A DNA stretch of 64,000 nt from Burkholderiaceae bacterium (lineage in GTDB: Bacteria; Pseudomonadota; Gammaproteobacteria; Burkholderiales; Burkholderiaceae_C): positions 620,001 to 684,000 of the forward strand of contig JACKLM010000004.1 of the NCBI GenBank assembly GCA_024235895.1. Reading direction: 5' to 3'. Of this stretch, positions 36,483 through 44,731 are shown piece after piece. The position numbers and the translations under genes are program-made. The number at the start of each line of letters is the position of its first letter. The stretch's first letter is position 1. The notes beneath the pieces are model-generated. The model had not been told where the DNA came from. It saw only the letters and a program-made list of their open reading frames with translations, and ran no database searches.

Positions 36483-37423
36483 CCCGCGCGCGCGAGGTTC
36501 GGCAGGTCGCGGTACAGCATCGCGAAGCCGCGCCAGGTCGACGCCAGGTCCTGGCGCGACCGCCGCAGCAGTGCCTGCAGGCTGCGCGACAGCGGCTCGA
36601 CCGCCAGCGTGATCGCCGCGTGCAGGTGCGCCTGCCAGCGTGGCAGGTGCTTGTACGCGTAGAGGATCCGGCTGCGGGTGGCGTAGAAGAGCCGCCGGGC
36701 CATGATCTGGCGCGAGACGCCGCCGCCGAGGTGGTACGACGCCGGCGCGGCGACGAAACGGGTCAGCCAGCCGGCGCGTTGCGCGCGCAGCGAGAAGTCC
36801 AGGTCCTCGAGGTAGACGAAGAAGCGTTCGTCGAAGCCGCCGAGCGACCTGAAGGTCGACAGCCGCAGCAGCCAGAACGCGCCGATGACATGGTCGACCG
36901 TGCGGTCGCTGCGGTGGTCCCAGCCGGTCATGCGGCTGTCGAAGACCCCGGGGCGCAGCGCGTGCAGGCCGATCGCGGTCGCGGCCAGGTCGGCGAAGCG
37001 CGGAAAGCGGTGGCACGAGCGCGCGATCGCCCCGTGCTCGTCCTCGAGCGCGATGCCGCACAGCCCCACCGGCATGTCAGGGCGCTGCAGCTCGGCGATG
37101 CAGCGCTCGACCGATCCCGGCCGCAGCTCGCAGTCGGGGTTGAGCAGCAGCAGGTATTCGCCACGCGCCGCGGCCGCGCCGCGGTTGCAGGCGGCGCCGA
37201 AGCCGAGGTTGCGGTCGCTGCGCAGCAGGGTATCCGTCGGGTGCAGCGACAGCCGATCGGTCGAGCCGTCGGTCGAGCCGTTGTCGACGACGACGACCTC
37301 GACCCGCGCGCGCAACGCGAGCGGCAGGGCCTGGTCGATGCTGGCGATGCAGCGCGCGAGCAGCTCGCCGCCGTTCCAGTTGACGACGACCACGCTCAGC
37401 AGCACGGACGGTTCATCCGACAT
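36479..37423 (-). CDS. Glycosyltransferase family 2
   Basis: A 314-residue GT-A enzyme of the rhamnosyltransferase-like GT2 group. It opens with LLSVVVVNWNGGELLARCI, then VVVVDNGSTDGS, SDRNLGFGAACNRGA and the DxD-like LLLNPDCELRPGS. FDERFFVYLEDLDFSLRAQ contains the catalytic base region. C-terminal helices have an amphipathic, membrane-associated look. I chose ATG 37423 because the homologous part starts there; the frame is open to 37558 but the extra residues look unrelated. It is first in its minus-strand operon, directly downstream of the repeat region. Confidence 0.87.
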   Translation of the reverse strand: MSDEPSVLLSVVVVNWNGGELLARCIASIDQALPLALRARVEVVVVDNGSTDGSTDRLSLHPTDTLLRSDRNLGFGAACNRGAAAARGEYLLLLNPDCELRPGSVERCIAELQRPDMPVGLCGIALEDEHGAIARSCHRFPRFADLAATAIGLHALRPGVFDSRMTGWDHRSDRTVDHVIGAFWLLRLSTFRSLGGFDERFFVYLEDLDFSLRAQRAGWLTRFVAAPASYHLGGGVSRQIMARRLFYATRSRILYAYKHLPRWQAHLHAAITLAVEPLSRSLQALLRRSRQDLASTWRGFAMLYRDLPNLARAG

Positions 37424-37624
37424 GCGGGGTTCTTGCCAGGACCGTAGCGGGTGCGATCGAGGCATGCCGTGGATCATCAGCTTGCGCTTCGGCGCTCGAC
37501 TCACGCCGGCGCCGCGATCGCGCGCGCACAGATGTTGCGCAACTCGCGGCGGCTGCATTCAGCCCGTTGCCGACGTTCGCCGAAGTCAGTCCTTGGCTTG
37601 TCTTGGCGTTCGATGTGTCAGCGT

Positions 37625-37722
37625 GCCATGGGTGGCGGGCACCCTCCCACTCCATGTCCCCCCGGGCGGCTGCGCCCGCCCCTCCTCCTTACTTCCGTGG
37701 GAGGGTGCCCGCCACCCATGGC
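37625..37722. repeat. Inverted-repeat unit B1
   Basis: Perfect 26-base arms at 37625-37650 and 37697-37722; the outer end is GCCATGGGTGG and the inner end GGGCACCCTCCCAC. The 46-base interior contains the pyrimidine-rich form of the core and a GGGCGG/CCGCCC nested stem. Confidence 0.78.
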
Positions 37723-37769
37723 CTGACATCGCCTGGGTCTTCGACGGTCGAACACCACTGCGGCTGCCC

Positions 37770-37939
37770 GCCGAGGACAGCGGGTGCCCTTTCCCGTAAG
37801 TAGAGGAGGAGCCGGCGGCGCAAGCCGACGGCGGGGGAGCGAGCCCGGACACAAACAGTCCTGTGGACTGTTTGTGCCTGGTGAGCGCCCGGGGCACTGT
37901 CCCCGGGCATGGAGGGAAAGGGCACCCGCTGGCCTCGGC
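37770..37939. repeat. Inverted-repeat unit B2 with an internal insertion
   Basis: Arms of 26 bases at 37770-37795 and 37914-37939 pair with one mismatch. The interior has the GTAAGTAGAGGAGGAG core and, unlike the other units, about 70 extra bases placed between GGCGGGGG and CATGGA. Confidence 0.7.
37850..37876. repeat. Nested perfect 12-bp hairpin inside unit B2
   Basis: CACAAACAGTCC and GGACTGTTTGTG are exactly complementary around a 3-base loop. A second nested palindrome follows at 37887-37908 (GCCCGGGG/CCCCGGGC). Both lie within the segment that the other units lack. Confidence 0.75.
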
Positions 37940-38053
37940 ACGCGCGGTCCTGGCACCCAATCGGGAGGAAGGGCCCCGGCGAGCGGCAGCAACGGGCCGC
38001 TAGCAGAAGGCTGCATGGCCTGCGAGCGTTCGACGACCGAGCGCGAATCCGTA

Positions 38054-39157
38054 TCAGGCATCTTGGCGCAGGAGCTCCAGGAAGCGGCCTGCCACGGCGC
38101 GCCAGGTGAAGCCCTCGACGGCCGCCGCGGCGCGGTCCAGGCGTGCCGCGAGCACGTCGGGCGGGGTGTGCATGATGTCCTCGATCGCGGCGGCGATCGC
38201 ATCGGGTGCGTGGACGGGTACCAGCCATGCATTGTCGGGGGCCGCGGGCAGGTAGCCGGTCGTGACGACCGCCACGCCGCTGGCCATTGCCTCCAGCACC
38301 GGGTAGTGCGCCGCGCCGAGCTGCAGCGTGCCGGGTGCGAGCATGATGTCCAGCGACCGGTAGTACGCAGCCAGCTCGCGGTCGTTGGCCGGCACGACGA
38401 CCTCGGCGCGTGGGTGCGACCAGCCCTCGGGCAGGTTGCCGTAGGCCACGCGCAGTCGCGCATCGGGCCTCCGCGCAGCGAGGCGCTCGAAGGCCGCGAG
38501 CGCATCGGCGGTGCCCTTGGCCGGCTCGCGACGCCCGATGATGCCGATCGTCCAGGGCTCGCCGCGCGCGCTGCCTGGCAGCGTCGGCCGGCGCGTGAAC
38601 AGCGCATCGTCCATCCCCGGGGGAATCCAGTCGGTGGCCCGGATGCCGCGGTAGTCGAGGTAGATCGGCGCGTTGACGACCCGCCGCAGTGGCAGGCGGT
38701 AGCTGGCGCCCGACAGCAGCTGGAGCACGCGTGCACGCCAGCCGCGCTCGCCGGCGAAGTAGTCGGGCTCGTAGGCCTGGATGTAGTAGACGCGGCCGCG
38801 GCGGCCACGGGCCGGCGAGGGCGCCAGCGCCACCGGCCATGCCGTCAGCGAGTGGTTGGCCAGCACGACGTCGTACCGGGGCGCCAGCCGGCGCAGCGCG
38901 CGCCACATGCCCAGGTAGATCGACGCCGCGTTGCCGTGTGCCGCGAACGGTGCCGGCCTCGCGTCGGCGGCGGTCTCGAGGCCATCGCGACCGAACCGCC
39001 GGATGCCGGCCCGCGTCGGGAAGTACGGCGCGTCGCTTCGCGCGTCGACGAGGAAGTCGACCGTGGCGCCGAGCGTCATCCAGTGGTTGGCCAGCTCGGA
39101 CAGCACGCGGTAGCCGCCCGCACGGCCGAAGCCGATGACCGGGATCAGGATTCGCAT
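38054..39157 (-). CDS. Glycosyltransferase family 4
   Basis: A 367-residue GT-B enzyme. It opens MRILIPVIGFGRAGGYRVLS; the region VVLANHSLTAWPVALA and VYYIQAYEPDYFAG is typical of a polysaccharide GT4 group. The C-terminal domain carries GIIGRREPAKGTADALAAFE and LGAAHYPVLEAMASGVAVV. Specificity is unknown. It is last in the minus-strand run WxcM, FdtB, Wzx, GT4, separated from Wzx by 23 bases; copy B of the repeat begins just after it. Confidence 0.87.
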   Translation of the reverse strand: MRILIPVIGFGRAGGYRVLSELANHWMTLGATVDFLVDARSDAPYFPTRAGIRRFGRDGLETAADARPAPFAAHGNAASIYLGMWRALRRLAPRYDVVLANHSLTAWPVALAPSPARGRRGRVYYIQAYEPDYFAGERGWRARVLQLLSGASYRLPLRRVVNAPIYLDYRGIRATDWIPPGMDDALFTRRPTLPGSARGEPWTIGIIGRREPAKGTADALAAFERLAARRPDARLRVAYGNLPEGWSHPRAEVVVPANDRELAAYYRSLDIMLAPGTLQLGAAHYPVLEAMASGVAVVTTGYLPAAPDNAWLVPVHAPDAIAAAIEDIMHTPPDVLAARLDRAAAAVEGFTWRAVAGRFLELLRQDA

Positions 39158-39180
39158 CGTCACCAGGGCCTGCCGACGTC

Positions 39181-40464
39181 TCAGGCGCCAGCGACCGGGG
39201 CGGGGCGCTGGCCGTCGAGGCGCCGGGCGAGTGTGCCGAGCTGCCCGTGCAGCACCGCCCAGTAGACCGCGTAGGTCGCCGCGTAGCCGGCCGCCGCACC
39301 GGGCAGCCCCCACGCGCGTGCGCCGGCCAGGCAGGCCAGCGTGACCAGGCCGGCGAAGACGAGCTCGGTCGCGATGTACAGCCGCGTTCGCGCATGGCTG
39401 ATCATCGTGTAGGCCGGGATCCAGCTGGCGATCTTGAGCACGTCGCCCAGCAGCTGCCAGCCCAGCGCCTGCGCAAGCGGCAGGAAGGCGGGCGAGAACA
39501 AGGCCATCGTCAGCGGCTCGCGCAGCACGTAGATGGCGGCCGCCGTCGCCACGACCAGCGGGATCACGAATCGGTAGCCCTTGGCGATCTCGCGGCGCAG
39601 CGCGCCGCCCTCCCGGATCTCGGCCAGGCGCGGCAGGAAGTACAGCGACAGCGTCGTCGTCAGCATCAGCAGGTGCGTCTCGCTGAGCTTCCACATCGCC
39701 TGCCACAGCCCGGCGAGTTCGGCGCCGGCGATCCGCGTCAGGCCGTCCCGGATCACGATCTGCGACAGCGGCACCACGACCGCGGTCGTCGCCGCCATCA
39801 GCCCGAAGCCGGCCAGCGAACGCGCGGCGCGACGGTCGATGCGCCCGACGAGATCGCGCCAACGGCTGCGCCAGGCGCGCCGGAAGACCACGGCCGTGAT
39901 CACGCCGCACAGCGCCTGGCCGATCGGCAGCGCGATCAGGCCGCCGAACAGGCCGAAGCGCAGCACCAGCAGGGCCGCCGCCCCGACGCTGGCGAGGCTG
40001 CCGAGGATGGTCGCGGTGACGAACGCGTCGACGCGCTTGAGCCCGCTGAGCGCGGCCAGCAGCACGGTGTTGACGGCCAGCAGCGCCGAGCTCGCCGCCA
40101 GCCACGGCAGCACGCCGCGCAGCGCGGCGTCGCCGAGCACGCCCTCGGCCAGTGCAGGGCCGAGCACCAGCACCAGCAGCGACGCCGCGCCGGCGCCGAC
40201 CAGGCCGAGCGTCAGCGCCGTGCGCCAGACCGCGGCCTGGACCTGCGGCGCGCGGCCGTGCTCGGCGGTCAGCTTCGTCACGCCGGGTCCGAAGATGCCC
40301 CCCGCGGCGGCGCCGACCATCGCCGTCAGGCTCTGGAACTGGCCGATGACGCCGAAGCCGGCCGGACCGACGTAGACCGCCAGCAGCTTGTTCAGCGCGA
40401 GCCCGGCCGCCAGCCGCACGGCCGTGGCGGCGCCGTTGAGCGCGGTGGTGCGCGCCAGGCTCAT
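39181..40464 (-). CDS. wzx: O-antigen/polysaccharide flippase (Wzx, WzxE-like)
   Basis: A 427-residue polytopic MATE-fold protein with about 12 TM segments that flips undecaprenyl-linked repeat units to the periplasm. It resembles WzxE/O-antigen translocases: SLARTTALNGAATAVRLAAG at the start, YVGPAGFGVIGQFQSL and GIFGPGVTKLTAEH. It sits 33 bases after the FdtB-like gene, as in enterobacterial common antigen clusters where aminotransferase and wzxE are neighbours. Confidence 0.88.
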   Translation of the reverse strand: MSLARTTALNGAATAVRLAAGLALNKLLAVYVGPAGFGVIGQFQSLTAMVGAAAGGIFGPGVTKLTAEHGRAPQVQAAVWRTALTLGLVGAGAASLLVLVLGPALAEGVLGDAALRGVLPWLAASSALLAVNTVLLAALSGLKRVDAFVTATILGSLASVGAAALLVLRFGLFGGLIALPIGQALCGVITAVVFRRAWRSRWRDLVGRIDRRAARSLAGFGLMAATTAVVVPLSQIVIRDGLTRIAGAELAGLWQAMWKLSETHLLMLTTTLSLYFLPRLAEIREGGALRREIAKGYRFVIPLVVATAAAIYVLREPLTMALFSPAFLPLAQALGWQLLGDVLKIASWIPAYTMISHARTRLYIATELVFAGLVTLACLAGARAWGLPGAAAGYAATYAVYWAVLHGQLGTLARRLDGQRPAPVAGA

Positions 40465-40497
40465 CGCGCACCCCCCACCGGCCGGGGCGCCAGGGAC

Positions 40498-41598
40498 TCA
40501 GGCAAAGGCATCGATGGCGTCGACGACGCGGTCGACGTCCTCGAGGCGCATCGTCGGCCCCATCGGCAGGCTCAGGACCTCCCGGTGCAGCGCTTCGGCG
40601 ATCGGGAACGACCCCGCTGCGAAGCCCAGCGCCGTGTAGGCGGGCTGCAGGTGCGGCGGCACCGGGTAGTGGATCACGGTGCCGATGCCGCGCTGCGCCA
40701 GCGCTGCGGCCAGCGCGTCGCGCCGCGGGTGGCGGATCACGAACAGGTGCCAGACGCTGTCGCCGTGCGGGGCGACCTGGATCGGTCGTGCCGGCCCGGC
40801 CTGCAGGCGCTGCAGGTAGCGCGCGGCGACGGCCGCGCGCCGCGCGTTGTCCTCGTCCAGCCGTGGCAGCTTGGCGCGCAGCAGCGCGGCCTGCAGCTCG
40901 TCCAGGCGCGAGTTCACGCCCAGCACCTCGTTGTGATACTTGCGCCGCGAGCCGTAGTTGCGCAGCACGCGGATGCGATCGGCCAGCGTCGGGTCGTCGG
41001 TGGTGACGGCACCGCCGTCGCCGAGCGCGCCGAGGTTCTTGCCGGGGTAGAAGCTCCAGGCGACGGCATCGCCGTGGGCGCCGAGGCGTCGACCCTGGTA
41101 GCGCGCCCCGTGAGCCTGGGCCGCGTCCTCGACCACCTTCAGCCCGTGTTCGCGCGCCAGCGCCAGGATAGGCGCCAGGTCGGCCGGCTGACCGTACAGA
41201 TGCACCGGCATCAGCGCGCGCGTGCGCGGGGTCAGCGCGGCGGCGATGCGTGCCGGGTCGAGATTGGCGGTCGCCTCGATCGGCTCCACCGGGACCGGCG
41301 TGGCGCCCACCTGGCTGACCGCGAGCCAGGTGGCGATGTAGGTGTTGGACGGGACGATCACCTCGTCGCCGGCGCCGATCCCCAGTGCGCGCAGTGCCAG
41401 CGTCAGCGCGTCCAGCCCGTTGGCCACGCCGACGCACTCGCGTGCCCCGCAGAAGGCGGCGTACTCGCGCTCGAACTGCTCGACCTCCTGGCCGAGGATG
41501 TACCAGCCCGATCGCAGCACGCGCTCGAACGCCTCGCGCAGCGCCGGCGCGTAGGACTGCTGGATGGCGCCGAGGTCGAGAAAGGGCAGCTTCGTCAT
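40498..41598 (-). CDS. DegT/DnrJ-type sugar aminotransferase (FdtB-like)
   Basis: A 366-residue PLP enzyme. The Schiff-base Lys lies in WSFYPGKNLGALGDGG (about 185) and the substrate motifs LGQEVEQFEREYAAFCGA, PVHLYGQPADLAP and VNSRLDELQAALL are present. The QSYAPALREAFERVLRSG start is the subgroup that aminates C3 of dTDP-3-keto-6-deoxyhexoses (FdtB/QdtB). The neighbouring WxcM-like isomerase and RfbA/RfbB upstream supply its substrate. Exact product (Fuc3N or Qui3N) cannot be told. Confidence 0.87.
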   Translation of the reverse strand: MTKLPFLDLGAIQQSYAPALREAFERVLRSGWYILGQEVEQFEREYAAFCGARECVGVANGLDALTLALRALGIGAGDEVIVPSNTYIATWLAVSQVGATPVPVEPIEATANLDPARIAAALTPRTRALMPVHLYGQPADLAPILALAREHGLKVVEDAAQAHGARYQGRRLGAHGDAVAWSFYPGKNLGALGDGGAVTTDDPTLADRIRVLRNYGSRRKYHNEVLGVNSRLDELQAALLRAKLPRLDEDNARRAAVAARYLQRLQAGPARPIQVAPHGDSVWHLFVIRHPRRDALAAALAQRGIGTVIHYPVPPHLQPAYTALGFAAGSFPIAEALHREVLSLPMGPTMRLEDVDRVVDAIDAFA

Positions 41599-41665
41599 GC
41601 CGGGCGGCTTTCACCACGGATCGCAGAAGCCCGGTGCCGTGCGCGACTGCGGCGCGAGGAACGGT

Positions 41666-42499
41666 TCAAGCGCGTTCCTTCGCATGCAGGAATTCGTCGT
41701 AGTCGCGGATGTAGTCGGCCGGGTCGTAGTGGTGCGACGCGAAGACGAGCAGGACGGAGTCGGGCGAGTACTTGTACTGGATGCCCCAGACCATCGGCGG
41801 CAGGTACAGCCCGGTGTCCAGCGAATCCAGGACGACCTCGACCCGGCGCTGGCCGTCGTCGGCCACCACGGCGCAACTGCCGCGCACGCAGACCAGGAAC
41901 TGGTGGCAGCAGCGGTGCGCGTGCTCGCCACGCGTCTCGCGGCTGGGCACGCCGAAGACGAGGAAATAGCGCAGCGGGCGAAAGGGGATGTCGCGCTCGA
42001 ATTCGCCGACGCTCAGGCTGCCCCGCAGATCCGGGACCACCTTCATGCGATGCAGCGTCACGCCGTCGACCGGGGTCGACTGCACCGGCCCGTCGAACGC
42101 CGCGGCGATGCGCGGCGCCGGCGCCTCGTGGCTGTGCGGGGTGTCGACGTAGCCGACGATCGTCGCTGGGTTGCCGTCGACGACGGCGTGGTGCGGCACC
42201 GACCGCGTGACCACTGAACCGGCGCGAACCACGACGCCGGTGGCGAGCACGATGTCCGGGTGGACGACGGCGTTGGCGCCGATGCGCACGCCCGCATCGA
42301 CCCGGGCGGGTCGCTGGCCGTTCGCGACGTCGGGTTCGACGAAGACCACGTTCGGCCCGACGCTGACGTCGCCGGCGAGCATGCACCCGGGCGGCACGAC
42401 CGCCCCCGGGCCGACGCGGCAGCCCGGGCCGATGAGCGCATCGGGGGCGACATGCGCGGCCGGGTGGATGCGCGAGGTGGGCGGGGTCGGCGGCGACAT
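41666..42499 (-). CDS. WxcM-like bifunctional acyltransferase / dTDP-6-deoxy-hexose 3,4-ketoisomerase
   Basis: A 277-residue fusion. Residues 1-130 form a left-handed beta-helix acyltransferase (IHPAAHVAPDALIGPGCRVG, ANAVVHPDIVLATGVVVRAG). Residues 140-277 form a cupin ketoisomerase of the FdtA/QdtA type with the catalytic RGEHAHRCCHQFLVCVRG. WxcM proteins isomerise dTDP-4-keto-6-deoxyglucose and acylate the later amino sugar. The FdtB-like aminotransferase follows at once. The start is uncertain; in-frame ATGs lie upstream, but homology begins near 42499. It is divergent from the Wza-like gene. Confidence 0.85.
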   Translation of the reverse strand: MSPPTPPTSRIHPAAHVAPDALIGPGCRVGPGAVVPPGCMLAGDVSVGPNVVFVEPDVANGQRPARVDAGVRIGANAVVHPDIVLATGVVVRAGSVVTRSVPHHAVVDGNPATIVGYVDTPHSHEAPAPRIAAAFDGPVQSTPVDGVTLHRMKVVPDLRGSLSVGEFERDIPFRPLRYFLVFGVPSRETRGEHAHRCCHQFLVCVRGSCAVVADDGQRRVEVVLDSLDTGLYLPPMVWGIQYKYSPDSVLLVFASHHYDPADYIRDYDEFLHAKERA

Positions 42500-42717
42500 G
42501 CGGATGGAGATGAAGGCGCGCTGCGCCATCCCTGGCTCGAAAGTGGAATTATCGGGCATTGCCTGCGCGCGCCAGCCCCGGTGCGATCCGGTGCTTCCGT
42601 CGCGGCGCCGCCGCAGACCGGCGGCGAAAGACGATGCGGCAGCGCTGGAGCGGCGAACCTGCGAATGCCTGCGGGTGGCGCGAGGCGACGCGCGAATGGG
42701 CGCGCCGGCGCGACCGC

Positions 42718-42723
42718 TACAAT
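42718..42723 (+). promoter_or_regulatory. -10 element of the Wza-like operon
   Basis: TACAAT about 63 bases before the ATG at 42786, in the 286-base divergent gap after the WxcM gene. The -35 region has no clear consensus. Nothing else is visible in this gap. Confidence 0.45.
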
Positions 42724-42785
42724 CCCGCCGCTTCGAGGCGACCCGTCCGGCTGCCGAGCGTCGTCCTGCTGCCCGTCCGTCCTCC

Positions 42786-44723
42786 ATGCGAATCCCGTTT
42801 TCGAGCGCTTTGGCTGCTCGCCTGGTCCGCCTGCTCGCGCTCGTGTCCGTGCTGCTGTGGGGCAGTGTCGCGGGCGCGCAGTCGTCGAACGGCTCGGGCG
42901 CGGTGCTGTCCACCGGGTCCGAGGCCACGGTGCAGGAGGGCCCGGTCAGGCTGCGGCAAATGCCCACCGAGCGGGGGCAGACCCGGACGGCCACCGAAGG
43001 GGGGGTGTCCCCCAGCGAGCAGGCTCGACCGCCGACCGACCGGGTCTGGCAGGCGCCGCAGCCACCGCGCGAACTCGACGAGTTCGAGCGCTTCGTCAGC
43101 CGGCTGGCCGGCCCGGACGCGGACGGCGAGCCCTCCGAGATCAGGCGCTTCGGCAGCGACATGCCGCGCCCGACGCCCGACGAGGCCGCCGAGCTGCAGG
43201 CGCTGCCGCTGGTGCCGCCCGACTACGTCGTGCAGCCCGGTGACGAACTGAGGGTCGCGCTGTGGGGCTCCGTGGACGCCGACCTGGAGCTCCGCGTCGA
43301 TCGCGCGGGCCGCATCACGCTGCCGCGCATCGGCGCGATCCCCGTGGCCGGCGCCCGCTACGGCGAGCTCGACGGCATCGTGCGCCGGCGTGCCGAGCGC
43401 GTCTTCCGCAACTTCGACCTCGCGGTCTCGCTCGGCCGGCTTCGCGCCGTGCGGGTCTTCGTGACCGGTTTCGTCGAGTCGCCCGGGACCTACACGCTGG
43501 GCGGCCTGTCGACGATCAGCCAGGCCGTGATCCGCGCCGGGGGCCCCGCGAGCGCCGGCAGCTACCGGCGCATCACGCTGCGCCGCGCCGGGCAGCCGGC
43601 GCGATCGTTCGACATGTACGAGCTGCTCGTGCGCGGCGAGCGCAGCGGCGACCTGCGCCTGCAGCCCGATGACGTCGTGCACGTCGGTCCGGTGGCCAAG
43701 CAGGTGGCGCTGATCGGCAGCGTCAACCGGCCGGCGATCTTCGAGATGCTGCCCGGCGAAACCGTGAGCGACCTGATCGAGATGGCCGGGGGCTTCTCGG
43801 CCGTGGCCGACGTCCGCCGCCTGACGCTGGAGCGGCTGCAGGACCGCGATACGGTCCGCGTCACCGAGTGGGCCTTGCCCGCCAGCGAGTCGCGTGAGCT
43901 GCAGCAGGGCGACGTGCTGCGCGCGATCAGCGCGGTGGCGGTGGCGAGCTCGCAGCTGCCGCAGAACAAGCGCGTGCACGTCGAAGGCGAGGTGCAGCAC
44001 CCGGGCACCTACGTGCTGCCGCCGGGCACGACGCTGCAGGACGCCATCGCCGCAGCGGGCGGGCTGACCACGGCCGCGTACCTGTTCGGCACCGAGTTCA
44101 CGCGCGAGAGCGTGCGGCTCGGCCAGCAGGAGAATTACGACCGCGCGCTGCGAGACGTCGAGACCGAGTTCGCGCGCGCCGCGGCCGTGCAGCGCGCCAG
44201 CAGCCCCGAGGAGGCGGCGTCGCAATCGCTGCGCGCGGCTTCGACGACGCGGCTGATCGAGCGGTTGCGTGCCCTGCGGCCGACCGGCCGCGTCGTCCTC
44301 GAGCTGACGCCGGAGTCGAGCGCCTTGCCGCCGCTGCTGCTCGAGAACGGGGACCGGATCATGGTGCCGCCCAAGGCGACCTCGGTCGGCGTCTTCGGCA
44401 GCGTCTTCAGCACCGGCAACTTTCTGTACGGCGAGCAGCGCAGGCTCGCGGACTACCTGCGCCTGGCCGGCGGACCGACGCGCGCCGCGGACCGACGCAG
44501 CGTCTTCGTGATTCGCGCCAACGGGACCGTCATCAGCGAGAGCCAGTCCTCGGGCTGGTTCGCGGCGGGAACGCTGGGCGACCAGGATGCCCTTCCGGGC
44601 GACACGATCTTCGTACCCGAAGAGATCGACCGCACGACCTTCCTGCAGAGCGCGAAGGACTGGACGCAGGTGCTCTATCAATTCGGCCTGGGCGTGGCGG
44701 CGTTCAAGTCGCTGTCGAACTGA
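42786..44723 (+). CDS. Polysaccharide export outer-membrane protein with multiple SLBB domains
   Basis: A 645-residue exported protein, much longer than E. coli Wza (about 380). The signal peptide (RLLALVSVLLWGSVAGAQ) has no lipobox Cys. After a low-complexity linker the Poly_export domain lies at about 140-220 (YVVQPGDELRVALWGSVD). At least four SLBB segments follow: VFVTGFVESPGTYTL, VALIGSVNRPAIFEML, VHVEGEVQHPGTYVLP and VGVFGSVFSTGNFLYG. It probably forms the periplasm-spanning exit conduit of the polysaccharide. The Wzz-like gene starts 8 bases later. Confidence 0.88.
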   Translation: MRIPFSSALAARLVRLLALVSVLLWGSVAGAQSSNGSGAVLSTGSEATVQEGPVRLRQMPTERGQTRTATEGGVSPSEQARPPTDRVWQAPQPPRELDEFERFVSRLAGPDADGEPSEIRRFGSDMPRPTPDEAAELQALPLVPPDYVVQPGDELRVALWGSVDADLELRVDRAGRITLPRIGAIPVAGARYGELDGIVRRRAERVFRNFDLAVSLGRLRAVRVFVTGFVESPGTYTLGGLSTISQAVIRAGGPASAGSYRRITLRRAGQPARSFDMYELLVRGERSGDLRLQPDDVVHVGPVAKQVALIGSVNRPAIFEMLPGETVSDLIEMAGGFSAVADVRRLTLERLQDRDTVRVTEWALPASESRELQQGDVLRAISAVAVASSQLPQNKRVHVEGEVQHPGTYVLPPGTTLQDAIAAAGGLTTAAYLFGTEFTRESVRLGQQENYDRALRDVETEFARAAAVQRASSPEEAASQSLRAASTTRLIERLRALRPTGRVVLELTPESSALPPLLLENGDRIMVPPKATSVGVFGSVFSTGNFLYGEQRRLADYLRLAGGPTRAADRRSVFVIRANGTVISESQSSGWFAAGTLGDQDALPGDTIFVPEEIDRTTFLQSAKDWTQVLYQFGLGVAAFKSLSN

Positions 44724-44731
44724 CGCGCGGC

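Larger units (their letters stand above)
37565..37960. repeat. Dispersed hairpin-rich repeat, copy B
   Basis: This element is homologous, in inverted orientation, to 140-477. It has two long inverted-repeat units (37625-37722 and 37770-37939), the shared spacer motif (TTCGACGGTCGAAC), and both outer flanks shared: CCGTTGCCGACGTTCGCCG at one end and CCTCGGCACGCGCGGTCC at the other. It fills most of the 630-base gap between the GT2 start and the next GT stop. I see no promoter or gene in the rest of the gap (37424-37564 and 37961-38053). Confidence 0.78.

Noticed and set aside
37850..37908. CRISPR-like array
   Set aside because: The two palindromes differ in sequence and there are no regularly spaced direct repeats or cas genes.
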